Positions 1 through 7,627 of a DNA stretch of 20,550 nt are shown here, one piece after another. The notes beneath the pieces were generated by a model. That model saw only the letters and a list, made by a program, of their open reading frames with translations. It searched no databases and had not been told where the DNA came from. Positions within the stretch are counted from its first letter, which is position 1; every line of letters begins with the position of its first letter. Source of the DNA: Bacillota bacterium. Lineage in GTDB: Bacteria > Bacillota > Clostridia > Lachnospirales > Lachnospiraceae. Both the position numbers and the translations under genes were made by a program. The stretch is taken from assembly GCA_023436765.1 (NCBI GenBank), contig JAEZHX010000004.1, positions 1 through 20,550 of the forward strand, in the 5' to 3' direction.

Positions 1-8
1 AATTATTC

Positions 9-32
9 TATAATATATGTTAGGTATCTAAC
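9..32 (+). promoter_or_regulatory. Promoter -10 box and probable MarR operator
   Basis: A perfect TATAAT lies at 9-14. It is followed at 19-32 by the inverted repeat GTTAG-GTAT-CTAAC, with perfect 5-bp arms, which falls at the expected transcription start. The -35 box would lie off the left edge. MarR proteins bind such short palindromes as dimers, and the first gene downstream encodes a MarR protein, so autorepression is the natural inference. Binding itself is not shown. Confidence 0.6.
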
Positions 33-50
33 AATTAGTGAGGTGGTCAA

Positions 51-503
51 GTGGTAGATAATGAGGAAAGACACATTGGAAAGATATTGAGAATCTTATC
101 CAATCTAATTCGTAGAAAAGTAGAGAATGAGCTAAATCAAAGCGGCATAGAAGTGACTAGTTCGCAAGCTAGAATTATCGGATTTTTGCATCGTCAAACT
201 CAAGTTCGTAATGTATACCAAAGGGATATTGAGGAAGAGTTTGATATACGAAGATCTTCCGTGACGAATACGTTGCAGCTTCTGGAGAAGAGCGGATACA
301 TCCTAAGGGTTAGTGTTGAAGAAGATGCAAGGCTGAAGAAGATTTTACTTACCGAGAAAGGCATTGGGGTCCATGAAGTTATAAGGAAGAGTATTTTAGA
401 AGTGGAAGGAGAACTAAACAGCGTTTATACCATAGAAGAATTAAAGGAATTATTTTATTTATTAGATAAGCTACATGTGGTTCTGGAAGAAAATGATTCA
501 TGA
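51..503 (+). CDS. MarR-family winged-helix transcriptional regulator
   Basis: This 150-residue protein has the usual size and layout of MarR regulators. An N-terminal dimerisation helix (about 5-30) is followed by a winged helix-turn-helix with a recognition helix near residues 66-79 (RRSSVTNTLQLLEK). The wing contains the family-typical D-x-R segment at 92-100 (DARLKKILL), and a C-terminal helix (about 108-148) completes the dimer interface. The start is GTG at 51, preceded by GTGAGGTGG. The spacing is short, but no better in-frame start is visible. Two ABC exporter genes follow on the same strand 100 bp later, an arrangement in which the MarR protein usually represses its own operon and releases it when a drug or toxic ligand binds. 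The ligand cannot be read from the sequence. Confidence 0.9.
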   Translation: MVDNEERHIGKILRILSNLIRRKVENELNQSGIEVTSSQARIIGFLHRQTQVRNVYQRDIEEEFDIRRSSVTNTLQLLEKSGYILRVSVEEDARLKKILLTEKGIGVHEVIRKSILEVEGELNSVYTIEELKELFYLLDKLHVVLEENDS

Positions 504-576
504 TTGATACCATATACGTTAAGAAGGTATAAAAAACAGAAGATACGGCTATGGTGTTTCAGCTGGTTCTATTATG

Positions 577-582
577 TATAAT
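577..582 (+). promoter_or_regulatory. Possible secondary promoter -10 box before the exporter genes
   Basis: A perfect TATAAT occurs in the 100-bp gap between the MarR gene and the first exporter gene, directly preceded by TG. No convincing -35 box lies 16-18 bp upstream. It could provide extra transcription of the exporter pair, or be a chance AT-rich match. Confidence 0.3.
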
Positions 583-603
583 TTTTAGCTAGGAGAGAAA
601 ACG

Positions 604-2340
604 ATGTTAAAAAAATTACTGAAGAATGTAGGAGAATATAAAAAAGAAACGATTCTAACACCTATTTTGGTGATTCTTGAAGTTGCAACGGAAGTAATTA
701 TTCCGTTATTGATGGCAAAAATCGTTGATGTCGGATTGGCCAACGGTGATATAGCTTATGTAGTAAAAATCGGTATTGTAATGCTTATATCGTCTTTTTT
801 AGCATTATATTTCGGTATAACGTCCGGAAAGACAGCTGCAAAAGCCAGTACAGGATTTGCAAAGAATTTAAGAAAGGCAATGTACGATAAAATACAGACC
901 TATTCTTTTTCAAATATTGATAAATTTTCAACCTCAGGATTAGTTACCAGATTAACAACTGACGTAACAAATGTCCAAAACGCTTATCAGATGTGTATCA
1001 GAGTTTTGGTAAGGGCGCCGATTATGCTGATATCCGCCTTAATCATGTCTTTCTATATCAATGCTGAGTTGGCTGTGATTTTCTTAGGTGCCATTGTATT
1101 CTTAGGCCTTATTCTATATTTGATTATGACTCGTGCTCATGTATTTTTTAAACGCACCTTCAAGAAATATGACGACTTAAATGCAAGCATTCAGGAGAAC
1201 CTCATTGGTATCCGTGTTGTGAAATCCTATGTTAGAGAAGATCATGAAACCGATAAGTTCCATAAGGCATCCTCTTCTTTGTATAGCGGCTTTCTTAGTG
1301 CTGAAAAATTATTACTTTTGAATACACCTGCCATGCAATTTACGATGTATGCATGTAACCTATTAATTTCCTGGCTAGGTGCACACTTGATCCTTAAGGG
1401 AACGATGGCAACAGGTGAACTAATGAGTTTGTTTACCTATACAGGTAATATTCTTACCAGTTTAATGATCCTATCCATGGTATTTGTTATGATTGTTATG
1501 TCAAAGGCTTCGATTGACAGAATAGGTGAAGTGCTCGATGAAGAAAGTAATTTATGCAATGGAGCTAACCCAGTCTACGAAGTGCCTGATGGCTCGATCG
1601 AGTTTAAAAATGTTGATTTTAGCTACAGTAATGATGAAAACGTATTGGTGCTTGAGAACATTAATCTAAAGATTAATGCAGGCGAGACCATAGGGATTAT
1701 CGGTGGTACCGGTAGTGCAAAAACCAGCTTGGTTCAGCTGATACCCAGACTATATGATACAACGAAAGGATCTGTTTTAGTTGGCGGTATTGATGTAAGG
1801 AATTATGATATGGATACCCTGCGTAATGAGGTTTCCATGGTACTGCAAAAGAACGTGTTGTTCTCCGGTACCATCAAAGAGAATCTTCGTTGGGGTAATA
1901 AGTATGCAACAGACGAGGAAATCAGAACAGCATGTGAACAGGCGCAGGCGAAGGAATTCATAGAGAATTTTCCGAAACAGTATGATACCTATATTGAGCA
2001 GGGAGGTACCAATGTATCCGGTGGTCAGAAACAGAGACTTTGCATTGCCAGAGCATTGCTGAAGAAACCTAAGATTCTTATCTTTGATGACTCTACCAGT
2101 GCGGTAGATACTAAGACAGATACTAAAATCAGAAAAGCGCTGAGGGAAGGAATACCCGGAACAACGAAGCTGATCATAGCCCAAAGAATTTCCTCCGTTG
2201 AAAGCGCAGATAGGATCATCGTACTTAATGATGGAAAAATTGATGGTTTTGGTACCCATGAGGAGCTTCTGGCCAACAACAGCATCTACCGGGAAGTATA
2301 TTTGTCACAAACGAAAGGAGCTGGTCAGGAAGATGAGTAA
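604..2340 (+). CDS. ABC exporter half-transporter with degenerate ATP site (heterodimer subunit 1)
   Basis: This 578-residue protein has an N-terminal type I exporter membrane domain (six expected helices, about residues 15-310) fused to an ATPase domain (about 330-570). The Walker A is GGTGSAKT at 367-374, with Ala where the canonical motif has Gly. The signature motif VSGGQ is at 471-475. The Walker B ends in D495-D496, with Asp instead of the catalytic Glu, and the switch histidine is Gln (Q527 in IAQRIS). This combination is known from heterodimeric exporters of the TM287/288, BmrCD and LmrCD type, where one composite site is weakly hydrolytic. The start is ATG 604 after an AGGAGAG ribosome site. 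The gene overlaps the next one by 8 nt, indicating translational coupling. Likely cargo is drugs, peptides or lipids; the sequence does not specify which. Confidence 0.93.
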   Translation: MLKKLLKNVGEYKKETILTPILVILEVATEVIIPLLMAKIVDVGLANGDIAYVVKIGIVMLISSFLALYFGITSGKTAAKASTGFAKNLRKAMYDKIQTYSFSNIDKFSTSGLVTRLTTDVTNVQNAYQMCIRVLVRAPIMLISALIMSFYINAELAVIFLGAIVFLGLILYLIMTRAHVFFKRTFKKYDDLNASIQENLIGIRVVKSYVREDHETDKFHKASSSLYSGFLSAEKLLLLNTPAMQFTMYACNLLISWLGAHLILKGTMATGELMSLFTYTGNILTSLMILSMVFVMIVMSKASIDRIGEVLDEESNLCNGANPVYEVPDGSIEFKNVDFSYSNDENVLVLENINLKINAGETIGIIGGTGSAKTSLVQLIPRLYDTTKGSVLVGGIDVRNYDMDTLRNEVSMVLQKNVLFSGTIKENLRWGNKYATDEEIRTACEQAQAKEFIENFPKQYDTYIEQGGTNVSGGQKQRLCIARALLKKPKILIFDDSTSAVDTKTDTKIRKALREGIPGTTKLIIAQRISSVESADRIIVLNDGKIDGFGTHEELLANNSIYREVYLSQTKGAGQEDE

Positions 2341-4249
2341 TGAGAAGAATCAAGTAAATGATTTTAATAGAATGCCAAAGAAAAAATTTAATAAAGACAA
2401 TATACAAGTACTAAAGCGTCTTTTGCTCTATATCGTAAAAGCGAATAAGCTAAAAAGTATCGGTGTCGTTATCTTTATTGTTCTCAGTTCCCTTGTCAAT
2501 GTGGCAGGAACGATATTTATTAAGAATGTAATTGATGATTATATCGTCCCATATCTTAATCAAGATTTGGTGGAATACAAACCATTACTGGATGCCATCA
2601 TTGTTATGGCTTTGATCTATCTTGTGGGCGTGTTTTCAACCTTTGTATATAATCGTATTATGGTCTACATCACACAAGGAACCTTGAGAAGATTTCGTGA
2701 CGATATGTTTGCCCATATGGAGAAATTACCCCTCAAATTCTTTGATACCAATCCCCATGGGGAGATTATGAGCTTGTATACCAATGATGTGGATACGCTC
2801 AGACAAATGATATCTCAGAGTATTCCGCAGCTATTGTCCTCAGTAATTACCATCACAACGGTACTGATCTCAATGTTTGCGCTGAGTATTCCTCTGACAC
2901 TGCTTGCACTTATTATGGTAGTTGCAATGCTTACTATCGCTAAGAAAATCGGCGGCATGAGCGCAATTAACTTTAGAAAACAGCAAAAATCCATAGGTAC
3001 CCTAAACGGATATATTGAAGAAATGATGGAAGGTCAGAAGGTTGTCAAGGTTTTCTGCTATGAGGGGGAAGCGCAGGAGAGATTTAACAAATTAAATGAG
3101 GAATTATTTGAAAGTGCCAATAATGCGAATAAATATGCCAACATCATGATGCCTGTCATGGGTAATATCGGATACATCAACTATGTTCTTACTGCAATCC
3201 TAGGTGCATTGTTAGCAATCTATGGCTTCAACGGATTTACGATTGGTGGTTTAGCAGCTTTCTTACAGTTAACAAGGATGTTTAATCAGCCGGTATCACA
3301 GATTTCACAACAATTTAATTCGATTGTCATGGCCTTGGCCGGTGCGGAGCGAATATATCGATTACTGGATAGTGAGCCTGAAGTAGATGAAGGCTATGTA
3401 AAACTGGTGAATGCCACGAAAGATGAAAATGGTAACCTCACAGAAGTGGAGGAGAGGACGGGGATCTGGGCCTGGAAGCATCCTCATTCTGATGGAACGG
3501 TAACTTACACCAGATTACTTGGCGATGTCGTATTTGATAAAGTGGATTTTGGTTATGACGACGAGAAAATTGTACTTCATGATATTGAGATGTATGCAAG
3601 ACCCGGTGAAAAAGTGGCATTTGTCGGAGCTACTGGTGCCGGCAAAACTACTATTACCAACTTAATCAACCGTTTCTACGATATTCAGGATGGTAAGATA
3701 CGATACGATGGTATTAATATCAATAAGATAAAAAAGGATGATCTAAGAAGAAGCTTAGGGATTGTTCTCCAGGATACTCATTTATTCACCGGTACAGTAG
3801 CAGATAATATCCGTTATGGGAAACCGGATGCTACCAATCAGGAAGTGATAGAAGCAGCGAAGCTTGCCAATGCAGATCAATTTATCAGGCATTTGCCGAA
3901 AGGATATGATACAATATTAACTGGAGATGGTGCAAACTTATCTCAAGGACAACGACAGCTGCTCTCCATCGCCAGAGCAGCGATAGCAAATCCTCCGGTC
4001 TTAATCCTTGATGAAGCTACCTCCAGTATTGATACCAGAACGGAGGCATTGGTCCAGGAAGGTATGGATAAGCTCATGGAGGGAAGAACTGTTTTTGTAA
4101 TCGCCCATCGCCTATCAACCATTAAAAATGCCGATGTAATTATGGTATTGGAGCAGGGTAGAATTATTGAGCGTGGTAATCATGAGGCTCTGATTAAGGA
4201 AAAAGGCAGATATTATCAACTCTATACCGGTGGACTTGAATTAGAATAA
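2333..4249 (+). CDS. ABC exporter half-transporter with canonical ATP site (heterodimer subunit 2)
   Basis: This 638-residue partner of the preceding gene has six predicted membrane helices (about 35-330) and an ATPase domain (about 400-630). All catalytic motifs are intact: Walker A GATGAGKT at 432-439, signature LSQGQ from 536, Walker B D560-E561 and switch H592. About 40 residues (roughly 360-402, with KDENGNLTEVEERTG) lie between the membrane and ATPase domains, an insertion seen in the long subunits of such heterodimers. An open frame continues upstream to 2198, but ATG 2333 is preferred. It has AGGAG-like sequences just upstream, and the preceding 45 codons lie entirely inside the first exporter gene and look unlike an exporter N-terminus. 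Together the two subunits should form one full MarR-controlled efflux pump in the cytoplasmic membrane. Confidence 0.94.
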   Translation: MSNEKNQVNDFNRMPKKKFNKDNIQVLKRLLLYIVKANKLKSIGVVIFIVLSSLVNVAGTIFIKNVIDDYIVPYLNQDLVEYKPLLDAIIVMALIYLVGVFSTFVYNRIMVYITQGTLRRFRDDMFAHMEKLPLKFFDTNPHGEIMSLYTNDVDTLRQMISQSIPQLLSSVITITTVLISMFALSIPLTLLALIMVVAMLTIAKKIGGMSAINFRKQQKSIGTLNGYIEEMMEGQKVVKVFCYEGEAQERFNKLNEELFESANNANKYANIMMPVMGNIGYINYVLTAILGALLAIYGFNGFTIGGLAAFLQLTRMFNQPVSQISQQFNSIVMALAGAERIYRLLDSEPEVDEGYVKLVNATKDENGNLTEVEERTGIWAWKHPHSDGTVTYTRLLGDVVFDKVDFGYDDEKIVLHDIEMYARPGEKVAFVGATGAGKTTITNLINRFYDIQDGKIRYDGININKIKKDDLRRSLGIVLQDTHLFTGTVADNIRYGKPDATNQEVIEAAKLANADQFIRHLPKGYDTILTGDGANLSQGQRQLLSIARAAIANPPVLILDEATSSIDTRTEALVQEGMDKLMEGRTVFVIAHRLSTIKNADVIMVLEQGRIIERGNHEALIKEKGRYYQLYTGGLELE

Positions 4250-4337
4250 GTGAACAGGATGATGTATTGCAGTTCCTGTAAATGATTTAAAATATGCGTC
4301 AAAAGTAAAAAAAGAAAATTAAGAATAAAAATTGATG

Positions 4338-4376
4338 ATCCCTAAACCCTGAAAATACTGAGGTTTAGGGATTTTT
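4338..4376 (+). terminator. Rho-independent terminator of the MarR/ABC exporter operon
   Basis: A perfect 11-bp stem (ATCCCTAAACC at 4338-4348 with GGTTTAGGGAT at 4362-4372) closes a 13-nt loop and runs into TTTTT. It sits about 90 bp after the last exporter gene and just before the end of the convergent ArsC-like gene. It could also act on the minus strand, where a T-rich stretch follows a few bases after the stem. Confidence 0.9.
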
Positions 4377-4384
4377 GTTGTTTA

Positions 4385-4741
4385 TTAGAGTAGGTGTTTC
4401 TCCCACTCAGTTTCTTTAAACCCTACCATTACAAAATCATCTCCAACGATAATGGGACGTTTTATCAGCATTCCATCTGTTGCTAATAAGGAGAGCTGTT
4501 CTGTGAGGGACATGGTGTTGAGCTTATTTGATAGACCTAGTTCCCGATATTTCATACCACTGGTATTGAAAAACTTCTTGATATCAAGCCTACTTCTTTC
4601 ATGCCAATTAGCCAATTCGGAGTAGGTAGGAGTGTCCTCTACGATATGCCTGTCGGTATAGGATACCTGATGATCATTCAACCATTTCATTGCCCTTTGA
4701 CATGTGGTGCACTTTGGATATTCTATAAATAATACCTTCAT
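4385..4741 (-). CDS. ArsC/Spx-family thioredoxin-fold protein (arsenate reductase-like)
   Basis: This 118-residue cytosolic protein belongs to the ArsC/Spx/YffB family. It has an N-terminal strand leading into a CxxC motif at Cys11-Cys14 (PKCTTCQRA), a central helical segment with DIKKFFNTSG near residues 53-62, and the family R-P pair at Arg95-Pro96 (LIKRPIIV), which shapes the active site. Spx regulators have a CxxC here, while classical ArsC enzymes have one catalytic Cys, so arsenate reduction is not assured; a disulfide-redox or Spx-like role is as likely. No arsenite pump or ArsR gene lies nearby. A strong AGGAGG at about 4751-4757 sets the start. The gene stands alone, convergent with the exporter operon. 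Confidence 0.85.
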   Translation of the reverse strand: MKVLFIEYPKCTTCQRAMKWLNDHQVSYTDRHIVEDTPTYSELANWHERSRLDIKKFFNTSGMKYRELGLSNKLNTMSLTEQLSLLATDGMLIKRPIIVGDDFVMVGFKETEWEKHLL

Positions 4742-4854
4742 TTTGTAATTCCTCCTAATCCTTGTCCTTACAGGTGATATTAATATAATTTTACCTCATA
4801 ATTATTATTTTGGGTAGGGGTTTGCAGATTTAGATCATAGTTGCTTAGTAAAAT

Positions 4855-4928
4855 AGGAGAGCTGCTTGTATTAAATTATAAGGAGAGCTACTCATCACAG
4901 CCATACTGTGTATGATCAGCTCTCCTTA
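4855..4928. repeat. Long imperfect hairpin with a duplicated arm
   Basis: The arms TAAGGAGAGCT (4879-4889) and AGCTCTCCTTA (4918-4928) are perfectly complementary over 11 bp. The stem can continue inward through TCAT/ATGA and CACAG/CTGTG with small bulges. A second copy of the left arm, AGGAGAGCT, lies at 4855-4863, so the right arm can pair with either copy. The element lies about 100 bp after the stop of the minus-strand PepSY gene. It may terminate or stabilise that transcript, although only a weak T-rich tract follows the stem on that strand. Confidence 0.6.
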
Positions 4929-4960
4929 CGCATGCTATTAAGCTACTTAACATGTTCTGT

Positions 4961-4990
4961 CATCTATATTAAATGAAGCTTAAATAGATG
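4961..4990. repeat. Small AT-rich inverted repeat after the PepSY gene
   Basis: CATCTAT (4961-4967) and ATAGATG (4984-4990) are complementary, and the stem extends inward with TTAA/TTAA after one bulged base, leaving a 7-nt loop. No T-run follows on either strand, so it is not a standard terminator. Between 4742 and 5024 no gene is visible; the region holds only this and the larger hairpin. Confidence 0.4.
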
Positions 4991-5024
4991 ATGCTTTCTG
5001 TTGTTTTTGGGATAGTACCTCTCC

Positions 5025-6137
5025 TTAGTCTCGCTTATCGGTGTCATGGTCGAGGATCTTTCCTGAGCTTGCATCGATTTCATAATCGTATTCGGTACCA
5101 TCCTTATAGAACTCAATATCATAAATGGTTTTGCCATCCTCGGTATCGAGTTTTGCTTTAGTAAAAGTCACATCGGATATCGATAGCCCTGCATGCTTGG
5201 TTGCGATGCTCTTTGCTTTATCGATACCTATATACTTACTGGAGTTGTTATTATTCTTGTCGTCACCAGCTCCATTTTGATTGTTGTTGGAGTTATTCTT
5301 AATAGGTTCAACGAACTTCTCATGAATTTCGCCGGTAGTAGCATTGATTTCATATTCATATTCTGTATTATCTGTGTTAAATTCAATCTCATATAATGCA
5401 ATACCATCCTCGGTATCAAGCTCCGCTTTGGTGAAAGATACATTGGATAAGGTACGCCCGGCATCTTTGACAGCGATGCTCTTTGCCTGATCGATACCAA
5501 TGTATTTACTGGAATTGTTATTATTTTTGTCGTTATTCGTTTGGTTTTGATTGTTGTTGGTGTTATTCCGAATTGACTCTACGTCCTTGCCTCGAATTTT
5601 ACCTGTGTTAGCATCGATCTCATATTCATACTTAGTGCTGTCGGTATGAAAATCAATATCATATACTGCGAGACCATCCTCGGAATCAAGCTTAGCAGTA
5701 GTAAAAGTCACCGCGCTACCCGTTAGCTTAGCATCACTAAGAGCAATTTCTTTTGCTTTTTCCAGAGTAATCTGTACTGTTGTGGTGTCTTTCTTATTGT
5801 CTGACGATACTGTTTCAATAGATTTATCTAATATGGCACCATCATTGGCCTTGATCCAATAATCATACTCTGTATTGTCTGCAATAAAATCTACCTCATA
5901 AGCAAAGTGACCGTTCTCATATTCAAAATCTGTTTGGACAACCTCTGCAGTACCGGGATCAACTCCTGCGTCAGCAAAAGATATTTGCTTGGCATTCTCT
6001 TCTCCGATGGAATGACTTTTCGCATATGCTCTTGTTCCATACAATGAACCGGTGATGAGCAATGCTACTATTACAAAAAGACTTACAATGGTGAAAATCG
6101 CTTTTAATGGACTACGAAATAAATTTTTAAAATTCAT
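5025..6137 (-). CDS. Membrane-anchored protein with four PepSY-like repeats
   Basis: This 370-residue protein has a short cytosolic N-terminus and one hydrophobic segment (about 13-33), so the rest should lie outside the membrane. Four PepSY-like units follow, at about 43-108, 121-188, 211-278 and 301-368. Each starts with an (I/L)xxxxAKxIA helix and ends with a YxYxIxAxxGxI hairpin. Units 2, 3 and 4 repeat with an exact 90-residue period. Asn-rich linkers at 191-210 and 281-300 separate the last three, and the 270-bp DNA period points to recent internal duplication. PepSY domains are linked to protease inhibition and envelope sensing in other proteins; here the role is inferred only. AAAGGAG at about 6147-6153 sets the start. 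The gene lies 83 bp after the histidine kinase gene and has its own promoter resembling that of the response regulator. Confidence 0.88.
   Translation of the reverse strand: MNFKNLFRSPLKAIFTIVSLFVIVALLITGSLYGTRAYAKSHSIGEENAKQISFADAGVDPGTAEVVQTDFEYENGHFAYEVDFIADNTEYDYWIKANDGAILDKSIETVSSDNKKDTTTVQITLEKAKEIALSDAKLTGSAVTFTTAKLDSEDGLAVYDIDFHTDSTKYEYEIDANTGKIRGKDVESIRNNTNNNQNQTNNDKNNNNSSKYIGIDQAKSIAVKDAGRTLSNVSFTKAELDTEDGIALYEIEFNTDNTEYEYEINATTGEIHEKFVEPIKNNSNNNQNGAGDDKNNNNSSKYIGIDKAKSIATKHAGLSISDVTFTKAKLDTEDGKTIYDIEFYKDGTEYDYEIDASSGKILDHDTDKRD
5221..5582. repeat. 270-bp direct repeat inside the PepSY gene
   Basis: Similar sequence recurs with an exact 270-bp offset. For example, TCGATACC begins at 5221 and at 5491, and both copies continue into closely matching stretches encoding the Asn-rich linker and the N-SSKYIGID segment. 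This marks a duplicated domain-plus-linker unit and a possible site of copy-number change by recombination. Confidence 0.75.
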
Positions 6138-6168
6138 ATTAATGATCTCCTTTCTTGATGATATCTGT

Positions 6169-6200
6169 AGTATACAAATGAATCATTAAAGCAATATTAG
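6169..6200 (-). promoter_or_regulatory. PepSY-gene promoter with probable response-regulator direct repeat
   Basis: On the minus strand a -10 box TATACT lies at 6174-6169. Five bases upstream, plus-strand 6180-6200 reads GAATCATTAAAG followed by CAATATTAG. This matches 16 of 21 positions of the direct repeat before the response-regulator gene (8336-8356), with the same 11-nt period (6180 and 6191) and nearly the same distance to the -10 box. No independent -35 box is evident, as expected of a promoter activated by an OmpR-type regulator. Confidence 0.6.
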
Positions 6201-6220
6201 AACAAGCTGTTACAAGAATT

Positions 6221-7627
6221 TTATAGTGGAAGTATAATTTGGAAGGTACTTCCCTGATTCTTTTTACTTTCTAGTAGTATTCTTCCTCCATGATAGCGTA
6301 CGATCTCATCTGCCATGGATAACCCAAGTCCTGTACCGAGACCGCTTCTTGAATTATCGCCTTGATAAAAACGACGGAACACCTTTTCCTGCTCATCTTC
6401 AGCAATTCCAATACCATCGTCCTGCACATTTATTATGATTGAGCCTTCTGTTCTTTTTAACGACACAAGGATATGACCGTTTTCTTTACCATAACGATAT
6501 GCATTGGAGATCAGATTCATCAGTGCCTGGTTGATGAGGGTCTTGTTGCCTTTATAAATAATATCCTTCTCGATATTATCGTAGGATAGTTCGATGTTAT
6601 TCTCTCTGATGAGAGACATATCAGTACAGAGCGAGGCAACACTTTCCGACAGATCAAAACGTTCCATTGGATAGCGATCTGTTTTCATATTAAGTCTAGT
6701 AAAATCCAGCATATCATTAATTAGCGTGGACATTTTTCTAGATTGGCGATGTATTACAGACAGTGCCGCTTCATATTCTTCTACTGTTCGTTCTTTCTCA
6801 AGCGTATATTCACACTGAGCCATAATCACAGACATAGGAGTTCGTAATTCATGGGAGGCATCGGAGGTGAACTGCTGCTCCTTTTCAAAGGAATGCTCCA
6901 GTCTTGTAAACATATCATTGAAGCTATCTGCAAGCTGGTGTAGCTCGTCCGTACCCTCACCAATTATAATACGCTTCTTCAGGTCATCTCCCTTTCCGAT
7001 CTGGGTAGCAGCCTCGGATATCTGTTTAATTGGCTTCAGAGTCCTACCTGCAATCAAATGGCCGCCGATGATGGCAATTAAAACGAGTATTGGGAGAAGG
7101 ATGAGGGAAACGCGGGAGATCGAAGATATTTCTTCCTTGCCCTGTGTATCTGCAACAATACCTCTCAGCCATAGACCTTCAAGTCCTTCTTCTGTTAATG
7201 CTCGATCATATATATAATATTTGATACCACCCTCGGTAGTTGATTGAACTAGACCATCCTTTAGGTTTACAGAAGGAATACTTTTAGTGATTGGGTTTTC
7301 ACCATATAATAGAGTAAGGTGCTTGTCATATAAGGAGGAATAGACCTGATTGGCGACATTCAAGAAATCGTCGTCAATCTCTAGAAATCCGTTCCCATAG
7401 GATATGAGTTGATCCACATCATTTACTAGGTCGTCATTATCATCCTTATTGATGAAGTCAACTTCATCTATATTATGTTCTACCGTTTCAATCAGATTAT
7501 CCCTGATGGTCTTCTGAAATACCTGATGGCTGACAGAGAATATCACTGCATAGGTAAGAGATACTACGATAACAAGAGCAGTCGCAAACCAGAGGGTTAT
7601 TTTAACACGAATAGAGAGGTTTTTCAT
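6221..7627 (-). CDS. Sensor histidine kinase (HAMP, HisKA, HATPase)
   Basis: This 468-residue membrane kinase has TM1 at about 10-32, an extracellular sensor region of about 140 residues, TM2 at about 173-193 and a HAMP linker (about 194-247). The HisKA domain has the phospho-acceptor H259 in SHELRTP. In the ATPase domain the N-box is N371-N375 (NLISNAYRYG), G1 is DDGIG at 403-407, followed by an F-box-like FRRFYQ segment and G2 GLGTGLGLS. All catalytic motifs are intact. Its ATG overlaps the stop of the response-regulator gene as ATGA, indicating translational coupling and a cognate pair. The signal is unknown. The PepSY protein downstream, which also has an extracytoplasmic portion, is a candidate partner or output. 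Confidence 0.95.
   Translation of the reverse strand: MKNLSIRVKITLWFATALVIVVSLTYAVIFSVSHQVFQKTIRDNLIETVEHNIDEVDFINKDDNDDLVNDVDQLISYGNGFLEIDDDFLNVANQVYSSLYDKHLTLLYGENPITKSIPSVNLKDGLVQSTTEGGIKYYIYDRALTEEGLEGLWLRGIVADTQGKEEISSISRVSLILLPILVLIAIIGGHLIAGRTLKPIKQISEAATQIGKGDDLKKRIIIGEGTDELHQLADSFNDMFTRLEHSFEKEQQFTSDASHELRTPMSVIMAQCEYTLEKERTVEEYEAALSVIHRQSRKMSTLINDMLDFTRLNMKTDRYPMERFDLSESVASLCTDMSLIRENNIELSYDNIEKDIIYKGNKTLINQALMNLISNAYRYGKENGHILVSLKRTEGSIIINVQDDGIGIAEDEQEKVFRRFYQGDNSRSGLGTGLGLSMADEIVRYHGGRILLESKKNQGSTFQIILPL

Noticed and set aside
1777..2259. 160-codon minus-strand open frame inside the first exporter gene
   Set aside because: It lies entirely opposite the conserved ATPase domain, has no ribosome site and resembles no known protein; it is a by-product of codon use.
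2198..2332. N-terminal extension of the second exporter subunit
   Set aside because: These 45 codons lie inside the preceding gene and read as non-exporter sequence; ATG 2333 fits the coupled overlap.
4855..4928. CRISPR-like repeats
   Set aside because: Only two short copies of one arm plus its complement are present; there are no regular spacers and no cas genes.
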